Shown here in pieces: positions 18,174 to 26,251 of a DNA stretch of 64,000 nucleotides. Location of the stretch: the NCBI RefSeq assembly GCF_910585845.1, contig NZ_CAJUHF010000008.1, positions 35,942 to 99,941 on the forward strand. Direction: 5' to 3'. The notes beneath the pieces were generated by a model. It ran no database searches, was not told the DNA's origin, and was given only the letters and a program-made list of their open reading frames with translations. How positions within the stretch are numbered: position 1 is the stretch's first letter; each line of letters opens with the position of its first letter. Position numbers and translations under genes: made by a program. Source of the DNA: an uncultured Bacteroides sp. Its GTDB lineage: Bacteria > Bacteroidota > Bacteroidia > Bacteroidales > Bacteroidaceae.

Positions 18174-18366
18174 TATGCAAATGATGCTTTTACCATACGT
18201 ATATTGTTGCGTATATTTTGATATCCCGTCCTGCGTGAAAGCGGTCTTCCTCTCAAGCGCCCTACCCTAACCGGGTAAACACAATTGTCTTCCCCCAGAC
18301 AGAAACTTATTTGATGCAATCCCTTCTCTATAAGCCTCAACAGGCGTATGCCATTCATAGAGTGTG

Positions 18367-18397
18367 TTTGCTAAAATCAACAGATTCCTTACATTAC
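18367..18397 (+). promoter_or_regulatory. Weak candidate promoter for the GH51 gene
   Basis: TTTG at 18367-18370 is followed after 19 bases by TACATTAC (18390-18397), which matches TAnnTTTG at four of six fixed positions. Spacing and position, about 25 bases before the start codon, are right, but the -7 match is poor. Confidence 0.3.
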
Positions 18398-18422
18398 AAA
18401 GATCATATAACTAATTACATTT

Positions 18423-19967
18423 ATGAGAAACAAATTATTTTTCAGCAGTATCCTTTTAGCTGCTTCCGTATCATTATCTGCACAGAAGAGTGCATCCATC
18501 ACAGTTCATGCCGATCAAGGCACACAGATCATCCCTAAAGAAATCTACGGTCAGTTTGCCGAACACCTCGGTACTTGCATTTACGGCGGACTTTGGGTAG
18601 GTGAAGATTCTGCCATTCCCAATATCAAGGGTTACCGCACTGACGTATTCAACGCATTGAAAGAACTCCGTGTTCCTGTCCTCCGTTGGCCTGGCGGTTG
18701 CTTTGCCGACGAATATCACTGGATGGACGGTATCGGTCCGAAAGAAAACCGCCCTAAAATGGTGAACAACAATTGGGGAGGCACGATCGAAGACAACAGC
18801 TTCGGTACACATGAGTTCCTCAACCTCTGCGAGATGTTGGGCACCGAACCCTATATCAGTGGAAATGTAGGTAGTGGCACCGTAGAGGAATTGGCTAAAT
18901 GGGTAGAATACATGACATCCGAAGGAGATTCCCCAATGGCAAGACTCCGCCGTCAGAACGGGCGTGACAAAGCATGGAAGGTTAAATATCTTGGTGTAGG
19001 CAACGAAAGCTGGGGATGCGGCGGAAGCATGCGTCCTGAATATTATGCAGACTTATATCGCCGTTACTCCACTTATTGCCGCAATTATGATGGCAATAAC
19101 TTATTTAAGATTGCCAGTGGTGCCAGCGATTATGATTATAACTGGACGAAAGTCCTGATGAACCAGGTAGGCGGACGCATGAACGGTCTCTCCCTCCACT
19201 ACTACACCGTGACCGGATGGAGCGGAAGCAAAGGTGCAGCCACCCAGTTCAGCAAAGACGATTACTACTGGACAATGGGTAAATGCCGCGAGATAGAAGA
19301 CGTGCTCAAAAAACATTGTGCCATCATGGACGAATACGACCCTAAAAAGAATATAGCCCTTATGCTTGATGAATGGGGTACATGGTGGGATGAAGAACCC
19401 GGTACTATTCCAGGCCACCTTTACCAGCAAAACACTTTGCGCGATGCTTTCGTAGCCTCTCTCAGTTTTGATATCTTCCACAAGTACACTGACCGCCTGA
19501 AAATGGCGAACATCGCACAGATAGTAAATGTATTGCAGTCAATGATTTTGACCAAAGACAAAGAGATGGTATTGACACCCACTTACTATGTATTCAAGAT
19601 GTACAACGTGCATCAGGATGCCACCTATCTCCCACTCGACTTGAACTGTGAAATCAAAGACGTGCGCGACAACCGCAAGGTGCCCCTGATCAGTGCAACT
19701 GCTTCCAAAGACAAAGACGGTAAAATACACATTTCCATATCAAACATTGATGCCGACAACTCCCAGGAAGTTACCATCAACCTTCCGGATGTAAAGGCAA
19801 AAAAAGCCGTAGGTGAGATTCTGACCTCTCCCAACCTGACTGATTACAATTCTTTTGAAAAACCGGATAATGTAAAATTAGCCCCGTTCAAAGAGGTAAA
19901 AATCAACAAAGGAGAATTAAAGATCAAACTACCTGCAAAGTCAATTATTACGATTGAGTTACAGTAA
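18423..19967 (+). CDS. GH51 alpha-L-arabinofuranosidase, exported
   Basis: This 514-residue enzyme removes terminal L-arabinofuranose from arabinan oligosaccharides. A cleavable signal peptide (MRNKLFFSSILLAASVSLSAQ, cut near SLSAQ) places it in the periplasm. The acid/base is Glu195 in VGNESWGC and the nucleophile is Glu317 in MLDEWGTWWDEEPG; the early GQFAEHLGTCIYGGLW is also a family hallmark. A C-terminal beta domain follows the barrel. Length is typical. It lies between the araDAB operon and transketolase, so its product sugar feeds directly into the neighbouring pathway. Confidence 0.95.
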   Translation: MRNKLFFSSILLAASVSLSAQKSASITVHADQGTQIIPKEIYGQFAEHLGTCIYGGLWVGEDSAIPNIKGYRTDVFNALKELRVPVLRWPGGCFADEYHWMDGIGPKENRPKMVNNNWGGTIEDNSFGTHEFLNLCEMLGTEPYISGNVGSGTVEELAKWVEYMTSEGDSPMARLRRQNGRDKAWKVKYLGVGNESWGCGGSMRPEYYADLYRRYSTYCRNYDGNNLFKIASGASDYDYNWTKVLMNQVGGRMNGLSLHYYTVTGWSGSKGAATQFSKDDYYWTMGKCREIEDVLKKHCAIMDEYDPKKNIALMLDEWGTWWDEEPGTIPGHLYQQNTLRDAFVASLSFDIFHKYTDRLKMANIAQIVNVLQSMILTKDKEMVLTPTYYVFKMYNVHQDATYLPLDLNCEIKDVRDNRKVPLISATASKDKDGKIHISISNIDADNSQEVTINLPDVKAKKAVGEILTSPNLTDYNSFEKPDNVKLAPFKEVKINKGELKIKLPAKSIITIELQ

Positions 19968-19974
19968 ATCAGAA

Positions 19975-19995
19975 GGAAATACTTATTGTATTTCC
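19975..19995 (+). terminator. Small hairpin after the GH51 gene
   Basis: GGAAATAC (19975-19982) pairs with GTATTTCC (19988-19995) around a five-base loop, eight bases after the stop codon. There is no clear T run, so it may be only a weak terminator or a stability element. Confidence 0.4.
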
Positions 19996-20042
19996 AACGA
20001 AGAGTCGGAAGAGGGAAGGATAAAAAAGAGCCTCTTTCTGTG

Positions 20043-20072
20043 TTGTGAATTTCGCATAAAGAGTTATCTTTG
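20043..20072 (+). promoter_or_regulatory. Promoter of the transketolase-rpiB unit
   Basis: TTG (20043-20045), a 19-base spacer and TATCTTTG (20065-20072) match the Bacteroides promoter consensus exactly. Transcription would begin near 20079, leaving a leader of about 65 bases. The match also shows that the ATG at 20070 lies inside the promoter and cannot be the transketolase start. Confidence 0.8.
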
Positions 20073-20076
20073 TCGC

Positions 20077-20090
20077 TGTTAAAATTAACA
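20077..20090. promoter_or_regulatory. Palindrome at the transketolase transcription start, possible AraR site
   Basis: TGTTAA-AA-TTAACA is a perfect palindrome directly at the predicted start of transcription, where a bound repressor would block RNA polymerase. Its TGTTxxA half-sites resemble those of the palindrome at 10555-10568. Membership of transketolase in the arabinose regulon is inference. Confidence 0.35.
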
Positions 20091-20144
20091 AGTGAAACTT
20101 CAACCCGCTTTATTATAGTATTCAAATGTATAATTAATATCAAT

Positions 20145-22154
20145 ATGAACGACAACAAACTTATGAACCGCGCAGCGGACAACATTCGTATCCTTGCTGC
20201 TTCTATGGTCGAGAAAGCCAATTCCGGTCATCCCGGTGGCGCTATGGGTGGCGCTGATTTTGTGAACGTGCTCTTCTCTGAATTCCTTGTTTATGACCCT
20301 GAAAATCCGTCATGGGAAGGTCGCGACCGTTTCTTCCTTGATCCAGGCCACATGTCGCCGATGTTGTATTCCCAATTGGCACTGACCGGAAAGTTCACGC
20401 TGGATGAACTGAAAGAGTTCCGCCAATGGGGAAGCCCCACACCGGGACATCCCGAACGCGACATCATGCGTGGCATTGAAAACACTTCCGGCCCGCTCGG
20501 ACAGGGTCACACTTACGCTGTAGGTGCTGCCATTGCTGCCAAATTCATGAAAGCCCGTTTCGAAGAGGTGATGCCGCAGACCATTTACGCCTATATCTCC
20601 GACGGTGGTATACAGGAAGAGATTTCTCAGGGCGCAGGCCGTATTGCCGGTGCATTGGGGCTGGACAATCTTATCATGTTCTACGACTCCAACGATATTC
20701 AGCTGTCTACCGAGACCAAAGATGTAACCATCGAAGATACTGCAAAGAAATATGAATCATGGGGATGGAAAGTCATCAAAATCAACGGTAACGATCCTGA
20801 CGCTATCCGCGGTGCCCTGAATGAGGCTAAGGCTGAGAACGAACGCCCGACATTGATTATCGGACAGACTGTCATGGGTAAAGGCGCACGCAAAGCCGAT
20901 GGCAGCAGCTACGAAGCAAACTGCGCAACGCACGGTGCTCCTCTGGGCGGTGATGCATACGTCAACACGATCAAGAATTTGGGCGGCGATCCGACCAACC
21001 CGTTTGTTATCTTCCCCGAAGTGGCAGAACTGTATGCCAAACGCGCTGCCGAACTGAAGGAAATCATGGCTAAACAATATGCAATCAAAGCAGCATGGGA
21101 AAAAGCCAACCCTGAAAAAGCAGCTAAGCTTGAGCAATTCTTCTCAGGCAAAGCTCCGGAAGTGAACTGGGCTGCTATCGAACAGAAAGCAGGTTCTGCC
21201 ACGCGTGCCGCATCAGCTACTGTGCTCGGTGCCCTTGCCACTCAGGTAGAGAATATGATCGTAGCCTCTGCCGACCTTTCAAACTCTGACAAGACCGACG
21301 GTTTCCTGAAGAAGACCCATGCATTCACGAAAGGTGACTTCAGCGGTGCATTCTTCCAGGCTGGTGTTGCCGAGTTGACAATGGCTTGCTGCTGTATCGG
21401 TATGGCACTGCACGGTGGTGTTATTCCCGCTTGCGGAACATTCTTCGTGTTCTCCGACTACATGAAACCTGCCGTACGTATGGCAGCGCTGATGGAAGTG
21501 CCCGTGAAGTTCATTTGGACACACGATGCCTTCCGTGTAGGTGAAGACGGTCCTACCCATGAACCGGTAGAACAGGAAGCTCAGATCCGTCTGATGGAGA
21601 AACTGAAAAACCACAAAGGTCACAATTCTATGTTGGTGCTCCGCCCAGCAGATGCCGAAGAAACAACCGTGGCATGGAGACTGGCAATGGAAAATACTAC
21701 AACTCCGACAGGTTTGATCTTCTCTCGTCAGAATATCGCCAACCTGCCCGCAGGCAACGACTACAATCAGGCAGCCCAAGGTGCTTACATCGTAGCCGGT
21801 TCAGATCCCAATCCGGATGTAGTGCTTGTCGCTTCCGGTTCAGAAGTATCTACATTGGTAGCCGGAACGGAATTGTTGCGTAAAGACGGCATAAAGGTAC
21901 GCGTCGTATCTGCTCCGTCTGAAGGATTGTTCCGCAGCCAAGCTCCGGGTTATCAGGAAAGCATCATACCGGTCAGTGCCAAAGTATTCGGTTTGACAGC
22001 CGGTCTGCCTGTCAACCTGCAAGGGCTTGTAGGTAGCAATGGAAAGGTTTGGGGATTGGAATCATTCGGTTTCTCCGCTCCTTATAAGGTTCTGGATGAA
22101 AAACTTGGTTTCACGGCTGAAAATGTCTATAAGCAAGTGAAAGCCATGTTATAA
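20145..22154 (+). CDS. tkt: Transketolase
   Basis: This thiamine-diphosphate enzyme transfers two-carbon units between pentose, tetrose and hexose phosphates and so drains xylulose-5-phosphate made from arabinose. The start at 20145 (MNDNKLMNRAADNIRILA) gives 669 residues, the usual length. The N-terminal domain has the SGHPGG motif and GPLGQGHTYAVGAA, and the diphosphate-binding stretch begins at YISDGGIQEEISQGAG and ends at MFYDSNDIQ. The pyrimidine domain carries FRVGEDGPTHEPVEQ and the C-terminal domain GLVGSNGKVWGLESFG. It has its own promoter and is followed by rpiB. Confidence 0.96.
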   Translation: MNDNKLMNRAADNIRILAASMVEKANSGHPGGAMGGADFVNVLFSEFLVYDPENPSWEGRDRFFLDPGHMSPMLYSQLALTGKFTLDELKEFRQWGSPTPGHPERDIMRGIENTSGPLGQGHTYAVGAAIAAKFMKARFEEVMPQTIYAYISDGGIQEEISQGAGRIAGALGLDNLIMFYDSNDIQLSTETKDVTIEDTAKKYESWGWKVIKINGNDPDAIRGALNEAKAENERPTLIIGQTVMGKGARKADGSSYEANCATHGAPLGGDAYVNTIKNLGGDPTNPFVIFPEVAELYAKRAAELKEIMAKQYAIKAAWEKANPEKAAKLEQFFSGKAPEVNWAAIEQKAGSATRAASATVLGALATQVENMIVASADLSNSDKTDGFLKKTHAFTKGDFSGAFFQAGVAELTMACCCIGMALHGGVIPACGTFFVFSDYMKPAVRMAALMEVPVKFIWTHDAFRVGEDGPTHEPVEQEAQIRLMEKLKNHKGHNSMLVLRPADAEETTVAWRLAMENTTTPTGLIFSRQNIANLPAGNDYNQAAQGAYIVAGSDPNPDVVLVASGSEVSTLVAGTELLRKDGIKVRVVSAPSEGLFRSQAPGYQESIIPVSAKVFGLTAGLPVNLQGLVGSNGKVWGLESFGFSAPYKVLDEKLGFTAENVYKQVKAML

Positions 22155-22187
22155 TACTCCCGTAGATAGAACGGGCGAAAATCATTT

Positions 22188-22219
22188 GCCCCTACAGGTC
22201 ATAACAGGCTTGTAGGGGC
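22188..22219 (+). terminator. Hairpin between transketolase and rpiB genes
   Basis: GCCCCTACA (22188-22196) pairs perfectly with TGTAGGGGC (22211-22219); a smaller CCCGT/ACGGG hairpin (22159-22175) lies just before it. A weak T-rich tail follows. It may partly terminate transcription before rpiB. Confidence 0.5.
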
Positions 22220-22279
22220 GAAATATTTTAGCAACAACACCCATAACCCCATTATAAACTCATAATTCGACAACATACA

Positions 22280-22714
22280 ATGAAAACAATTGGAATTTGC
22301 TCTGATCATGCAGGATATGAACTGAAAGAATACGTTCGTAATTGGCTGGAGGCTAAAGGTTGGGAATATAAAGACTTCGGAACATACTCTACCGAGAGTT
22401 GCGACTACGCCGACTTTGCCCATCCGCTGGCGCTGGCTGTTGAAGCCGGAGAATGTTACCCAGGAATTGCCATTTGCGGAAGCGGCGAAGGCATCAGCAT
22501 GACGCTGAACAAGCATCAGGGTATTCGCGCCGCACTGTGCTGGAAAACAGAAATAGCCCATTTGGCCCGTCAGCACAACGATGCCAACGTACTTGTAATG
22601 CCCGGACGCTTCATCAGCACGGAAGAAGCCGACCAAATAATGACGGAATTCTTCAATACCGACTTCGAAGGCGGACGCCACCAGAAACGGATTGAGAAAA
22701 TGCCGGTCCAGTAA
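22280..22714 (+). CDS. rpiB: Ribose-5-phosphate isomerase B
   Basis: This 144-residue enzyme interconverts ribose-5-phosphate and ribulose-5-phosphate. It shows the RpiB/LacAB fold marks: CSDHAGYELK at the N-terminus, DYADFAHPLA, and the active-site segment AICGSGEGISMTLNKHQGIRA with its catalytic Cys. GRFISTEEADQIM near the C-terminus is also family-typical. Paired with transketolase, it links arabinose breakdown to the non-oxidative pentose phosphate pathway. A strong terminator follows. Confidence 0.95.
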   Translation: MKTIGICSDHAGYELKEYVRNWLEAKGWEYKDFGTYSTESCDYADFAHPLALAVEAGECYPGIAICGSGEGISMTLNKHQGIRAALCWKTEIAHLARQHNDANVLVMPGRFISTEEADQIMTEFFNTDFEGGRHQKRIEKMPVQ

Positions 22715-22728
22715 ATGATTAAGATAAT

Positions 22729-22774
22729 AACGGTCCGCATCGCAGGAAACCCTTTTCCCACGATGCGAACCGTT
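22729..22774 (+). terminator. Rho-independent terminator after rpiB
   Basis: AACGGTCCGCATCG (22729-22742) pairs with CGATGCGAACCGTT (22761-22774) with one mismatch, followed by a T-rich TTATTATTCC stretch. It ends the arabinose region. Confidence 0.8.
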
Positions 22775-22794
22775 TTATTATTCCTCTCTATCAA

Positions 22795-22847
22795 GCTGAG
22801 GTTTAGCACCGTAAACCTTAACTTTAGATCTTTCAAGTTGAGGTTTA
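22795..22847 (+). repeat. Dispersed repeat with AACCTTAACTT/AGGTTTAC boxes, copy 1
   Basis: This block resembles the minus strand of 49361-49415. Both begin GCTGA and GTTTA, share TAAACCTTAACTT and end in AGGTTTAC. The boxes are near-inverted copies of each other and can form a cruciform. The surrounding gap (22715-23101) also holds the rpiB terminator and a transposase-like fragment. Confidence 0.45.
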
Positions 22848-22975
22848 CAATCTCCATACACAACAAATGAAGTTGCGCAGAAGGGCGATATGATTGGAAG
22901 ATTGAGAAAGGACGAAATGGAATCAGTTTGTAACCTCGTTATAATATCCTTGCAATCTCCTAAATTCAAAATTGC

Positions 22976-23065
22976 TTATTGTTCAGTTCTATAATTCTCT
23001 TCAAGTTTCTTGCTGAGTTCATCAGTAGCATGGAAATTTTCAGTAATTTTGTCCTTTGTAATCAT
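22976..23065 (-). pseudogene. Possible N-terminal remnant of an insertion-sequence transposase
   Basis: A 29-codon minus-strand frame begins MITKDKITENFHATDELSKK and stops at once. The opening resembles the N-terminus of Bacteroides IS982-type transposases, which begin with a similar KDKxTEIF segment, but it is too short to prove. No other part of such a gene remains nearby. It sits next to the broken S8 protease gene. Confidence 0.3.
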
Positions 23066-23101
23066 GAGATAAATTTATCCTAAAACGTACTGTATGAAAA
23101 T

Positions 23102-23886
23102 ATGATACATATGAAAGCAATCAAAAGGACTATCAAAATTATTTGCAGTATCATTTTGTCTGCCCTAATTATCTTTTGGATAATAGGCTGGTTCACCGTC
23201 CGTGATAATTTCAAGAACCCACCAGAACACTATACTACCATAGGAAAACGAGTTTATACCGCTGTGCCTGCTATGATGGTTGACTCGACTTATGATTCCT
23301 TGAATCTGAACGGAAGTGGAATTAAGATTGGTGTATTAGATGCTGGATTTGGAGGACTGCGCCAACGTTCTTGGACATCATAACATCTTCTTGCGGCTAC
23401 ACAATTTTTGACGATTATGATGGATATTCAGTTCAGATGCTTGACGGACATTCGTCCCGCATATCCTGTTTCGTTGACAGTGTTCTTCAAGCCAATCCAA
23501 ACTTAATCTATATACAAAGCATGGGTAATGAGGGAAACAAGTCCTGGCGTTATGGAAATTTCCCTGCAGATGTCCGAGAAGTCATATCCGTAGGAGCAGT
23601 AGAAAAAGATGGGACAACACGTGCCATCTATAGTGGCATAGGTTGGGAGGGGATGGATTACATAAAGCCCGACGTATGTGCTTATGTACAACTTCCTCGC
23701 AGAGGAACTTCATTTTCGACTCCCGCCATTGCAGGATTATGTGCAACCTTATTGGAACACAAACGAATGAGCAGAAAAGAATTAATTAACATCCTGAATA
23801 CATCTGGGCTTAATCATTCGACACCTAATCATGAAATCGGTTACAGTGTGCCTCAAACTTCGCGCATGTCATTACCTCTATACTGA
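23102..23886 (+). pseudogene. Broken S8 (subtilisin-like) serine protease gene
   Basis: Two frames make up the remnant. The first (23102-23383) has an N-terminal membrane segment and the catalytic Asp motif (IKIGVLDAGFGG), then runs into foreign-frame sequence and stops. The second (from 23371 to 23886) resumes at DIITSSCGYTIFDD and keeps the oxyanion Asn region (YIQSMGNEGN) and the catalytic Ser motif (RRGTSFSTPAIAGL). The His-containing HGT motif, which should lie between, is missing, so roughly 80-100 codons were deleted with a frame change near 23360. The encoded protease cannot be active. Confidence 0.85.
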
Positions 23887-24076
23887 CAAGTTGAGGGCTA
23901 CAAGCTATTGCTTGATATTCTCTTATGTTGTTTAAGGCAACGCATTATCCACTCTAATGCAAAGGAAGGTGTGCATTCTATGTTTTTATAGAAAGCCATG
24001 ATGTAATTCCAACCGATTCAATCAAATAATACACCTTTTCAGTCAAAAACTCATCCTATTTTCTTATAGCTTTCCG

Positions 24077-24084
24077 TACTTTTG
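24077..24084 (+). promoter_or_regulatory. Candidate -7 element for the GH28 gene
   Basis: TACTTTTG fits TAnnTTTG and lies about 47 bases before the start codon. No clear -33 TTTG is found at the right distance, which suggests an activator-dependent promoter. The rest of 23887-24130 holds nothing recognised. Confidence 0.5.
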
Positions 24085-24130
24085 CAACCATCATACAATA
24101 ACCCTATTAAATTCAAAAAAAAGAATAACC

Positions 24131-25534
24131 ATGAAAAGAGCATTAAGCATCCTTTCCCTGCTTCTGTTGACCATCGTGGCCACGGCCAACCCGATAGACT
24201 TCGACAAGGCATTCAAAGAAAGTTCCCGAATTGAGAAACAAATCAAAAAGACATCCTTTCCCAAACAAACGTACCTCATCACGGACTTCGGCGCCCAACC
24301 CGACACTCCGGACAATCCTTGCCACGACGAAATAAACCGCGCCATCGTCACTTGCAGCCTGAACGGAGGCGGTACTGTCATCGTGCCGAAAGGAACTTTC
24401 CATACCGGTCCGATTACACTGAAAAGCAATGTCAACTTCCATATAGAAGAAGGTGCCGTGTTGAAATTCTCAACCGACCAGAGCCTTTACTTTCCAGGCG
24501 TCATCACCCGATGGGAAGGATTGGACTGTTATAATGCCCATCCGCTGATCTATGCATACGGTGAAACCAACATCGCCATCACCGGCAAAGGCACTATCGA
24601 CGGACAAGGCTCCAATGACACTTGGTGGCCCATGTGCGGTGCTCCCCGCTACGGCTGGAAAGAAGGCATGGTGGCACAGCGCAACGGCGGACGCGACCGC
24701 CTGCTGATGTATGGCGAAACCTCCACTCCCATCTACAAACGCGTGATGACACCCGAAGACGGCATGCGCCCACAACTCATTAATTTGTATTCATGCAATA
24801 CTGTACTGATAGAGGACGTAACCTTACTGAATTCCCCCTTCTGGGTTATCCACCCACTGCTTTGCGAAAGCCTCATCGTGCGGGGCGTGAAGGTCTACAA
24901 CCGAGGTCCCAACGGAGACGGTTGCGACCCTGAATCATGCAAGAACGTACTGATTGAGAATTGTACCTTCGACACAGGCGACGACTGCATCGCCATCAAA
25001 TCGGGACGCAACGCCGACGGTCGCAAATGGAACATCCCCAGCGAAAACATCATCGTGCGCAACTGTTTCATGAAGAATGGCCACGGAGGTGTAGTCATCG
25101 GCAGTGAAATCTCCGGCGGATACCGCAACTTGTACGTGGAGAACTGCCGCATGGACAGCCCCGACCTGGACCGTGTCATCCGCATCAAGACCAGCACATG
25201 CCGCGGTGGAATCATCGAGAATGTATTTGTACGCAACATCACCGTAGGTCAATGCCGCGAAGCTGTACTCCGCATCAACCTGCAATACGAAAACCGCGAG
25301 AAGTGCAACCGAGGCTTCACCCCTACCGTCCGCAACGTTCACCTAAAAAATGTGACTTGCGAAAAAAGCCAACTTGGTGTACTCATCATCGGACTTGACA
25401 ATGATGACCAAGTATATAACGTCAGTGTCGAAGACTCCCGTTTCAATAACGTTGCCAAAGATGGAAACGACATCAAAGGCGCCAAAGACGTAACATTCAA
25501 AAACCTCTATATAAACGGAAAACTCGTAAAATAA
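24131..25534 (+). CDS. GH28 polygalacturonase-type pectinase, exported
   Basis: This 467-residue enzyme is a right-handed beta-helix glycosidase of pectin (polygalacturonase or rhamnogalacturonan hydrolase). A signal peptide (MKRALSILSLLLLTIVATANP) directs export. GH28 active-site motifs are all present: NGDGCDPES, TGDDCIAIKSG with the catalytic Asp pair, GHGGVVIGSE with the conserved His, and RVIRIKT. It stands alone with its own promoter and a strong terminator, without a susCD pair, and could work with the arabinan locus because arabinan decorates rhamnogalacturonan. The exact substrate is unknown. Confidence 0.93.
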   Translation: MKRALSILSLLLLTIVATANPIDFDKAFKESSRIEKQIKKTSFPKQTYLITDFGAQPDTPDNPCHDEINRAIVTCSLNGGGTVIVPKGTFHTGPITLKSNVNFHIEEGAVLKFSTDQSLYFPGVITRWEGLDCYNAHPLIYAYGETNIAITGKGTIDGQGSNDTWWPMCGAPRYGWKEGMVAQRNGGRDRLLMYGETSTPIYKRVMTPEDGMRPQLINLYSCNTVLIEDVTLLNSPFWVIHPLLCESLIVRGVKVYNRGPNGDGCDPESCKNVLIENCTFDTGDDCIAIKSGRNADGRKWNIPSENIIVRNCFMKNGHGGVVIGSEISGGYRNLYVENCRMDSPDLDRVIRIKTSTCRGGIIENVFVRNITVGQCREAVLRINLQYENREKCNRGFTPTVRNVHLKNVTCEKSQLGVLIIGLDNDDQVYNVSVEDSRFNNVAKDGNDIKGAKDVTFKNLYINGKLVK

Positions 25535-25558
25535 GCAAACCACTTTTATCATAAAACA

Positions 25559-25605
25559 AGCCCGGAGTTGTGATATCCAGACAGTTCATCATCACACTCC
25601 GGGCT
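25559..25605 (+). terminator. Rho-independent terminator after the GH28 gene
   Basis: AGCCCGGAG (25559-25567) pairs with CTCCGGGCT (25597-25605) and, inside, GTGAT pairs with ATCAC. A T-rich tail (TTCTACTTTCTACTTTTT) follows. Confidence 0.85.
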
Positions 25606-25645
25606 TTCTACTTTCTACTTTTTCTCATTTTTCACAGAATACATG

Positions 25646-25675
25646 TTTGTTGTCTCCAAATAAAAACTATCTTTG
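25646..25675 (+). promoter_or_regulatory. Promoter of the TPR/oxoacid oxidoreductase operon
   Basis: TTTG (25646-25649), an 18-base spacer and TATCTTTG (25668-25675) match the Bacteroides consensus. The leader before the TPR gene would be about 25 bases. Confidence 0.8.
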
Positions 25676-25704
25676 TATTTTGATAATCCGGAATTCAATA
25701 CGAT

Positions 25705-25983
25705 ATGGAGCAACTGAATACAATCAAAGAGCTTATCGGCCAAGGAAATGTGACCAAAGCCATCCAATTGCTTGACGAATATCTGGCAACCGCTACCTCT
25801 GTCAAGCGGGATGAAGCCTTCTATCTCCGCGGAAATGCCTACCGCAAACAAGGGAACTGGCAGCAAGCCCTAAACAACTACCAATATGCCATCGACCTCA
25901 ATCCGGACAGTCCCGCCCGAGAGGCTCACCGTATGGTAATGGATATCCTGAATTTCTACAATAAAGATATGTACAATCAATAA
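25705..25983 (+). CDS. Small tetratricopeptide-repeat protein
   Basis: This 92-residue cytoplasmic protein has about two TPR motifs (DEAFYLRGNAYRKQGNWQQA, then LNNYQYAIDLNPDSP) and no signal peptide. It lies 21 bases before the ferredoxin subunit gene and behind the only promoter seen, so it is first in the oxidoreductase operon. A role as an assembly or docking helper for the complex is possible but not shown. Confidence 0.8.
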   Translation: MEQLNTIKELIGQGNVTKAIQLLDEYLATATSVKRDEAFYLRGNAYRKQGNWQQALNNYQYAIDLNPDSPAREAHRMVMDILNFYNKDMYNQ

Positions 25984-26004
25984 CATATAAAAGTAACGTG
26001 AATT

Positions 26005-26232
26005 ATGGCAAAGATCAAAGGAGCAATCGTAGTGGACACCGAACGGTGTAAAGGCTGCAACCTGTGCGCAGTAGCCTGTCCGCTGCACGTAATCGCCCTC
26101 ACAAAAGAGGTGAACGTAAAGGGGTATAACTATGCCCACCAAATACTGGAAGATACCTGCAACGGCTGTTCGTCGTGCGCCCAGGTTTGCCCGGACGGAT
26201 GTATCTCTGTTTATAAAGTAAAAGTAGAATAA
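26005..26232 (+). CDS. korD: 2-oxoacid:ferredoxin oxidoreductase, ferredoxin-like (delta) subunit
   Basis: This 75-residue protein carries two [4Fe-4S] cluster motifs, CKGCNLCAVACP and CNGCSSCAQVCP, as expected for the electron-transfer subunit of a four-subunit 2-oxoacid:ferredoxin oxidoreductase. It is followed 19 bases later by the alpha subunit. The complex could act on 2-oxoglutarate (Kor) or branched-chain 2-oxoacids (Vor); sequence inspection does not settle this. Confidence 0.88.
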   Translation: MAKIKGAIVVDTERCKGCNLCAVACPLHVIALTKEVNVKGYNYAHQILEDTCNGCSSCAQVCPDGCISVYKVKVE

Positions 26233-26251
26233 ACCTGTAAAACAGTATAAT

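Noticed and set aside
18173..18358. Minus-strand frames in the araB-GH51 gap, one reading LYEWHTPVEAYREG
   Set aside because: They faintly recall the end of an integrase-core transposase, but are too short, lack catalytic residues and have no matching ends.
20070..20144. N-terminal extension of transketolase from the ATG at 20070
   Set aside because: That ATG lies inside an exact promoter -7 element, and the extra 25 residues do not belong to the family.
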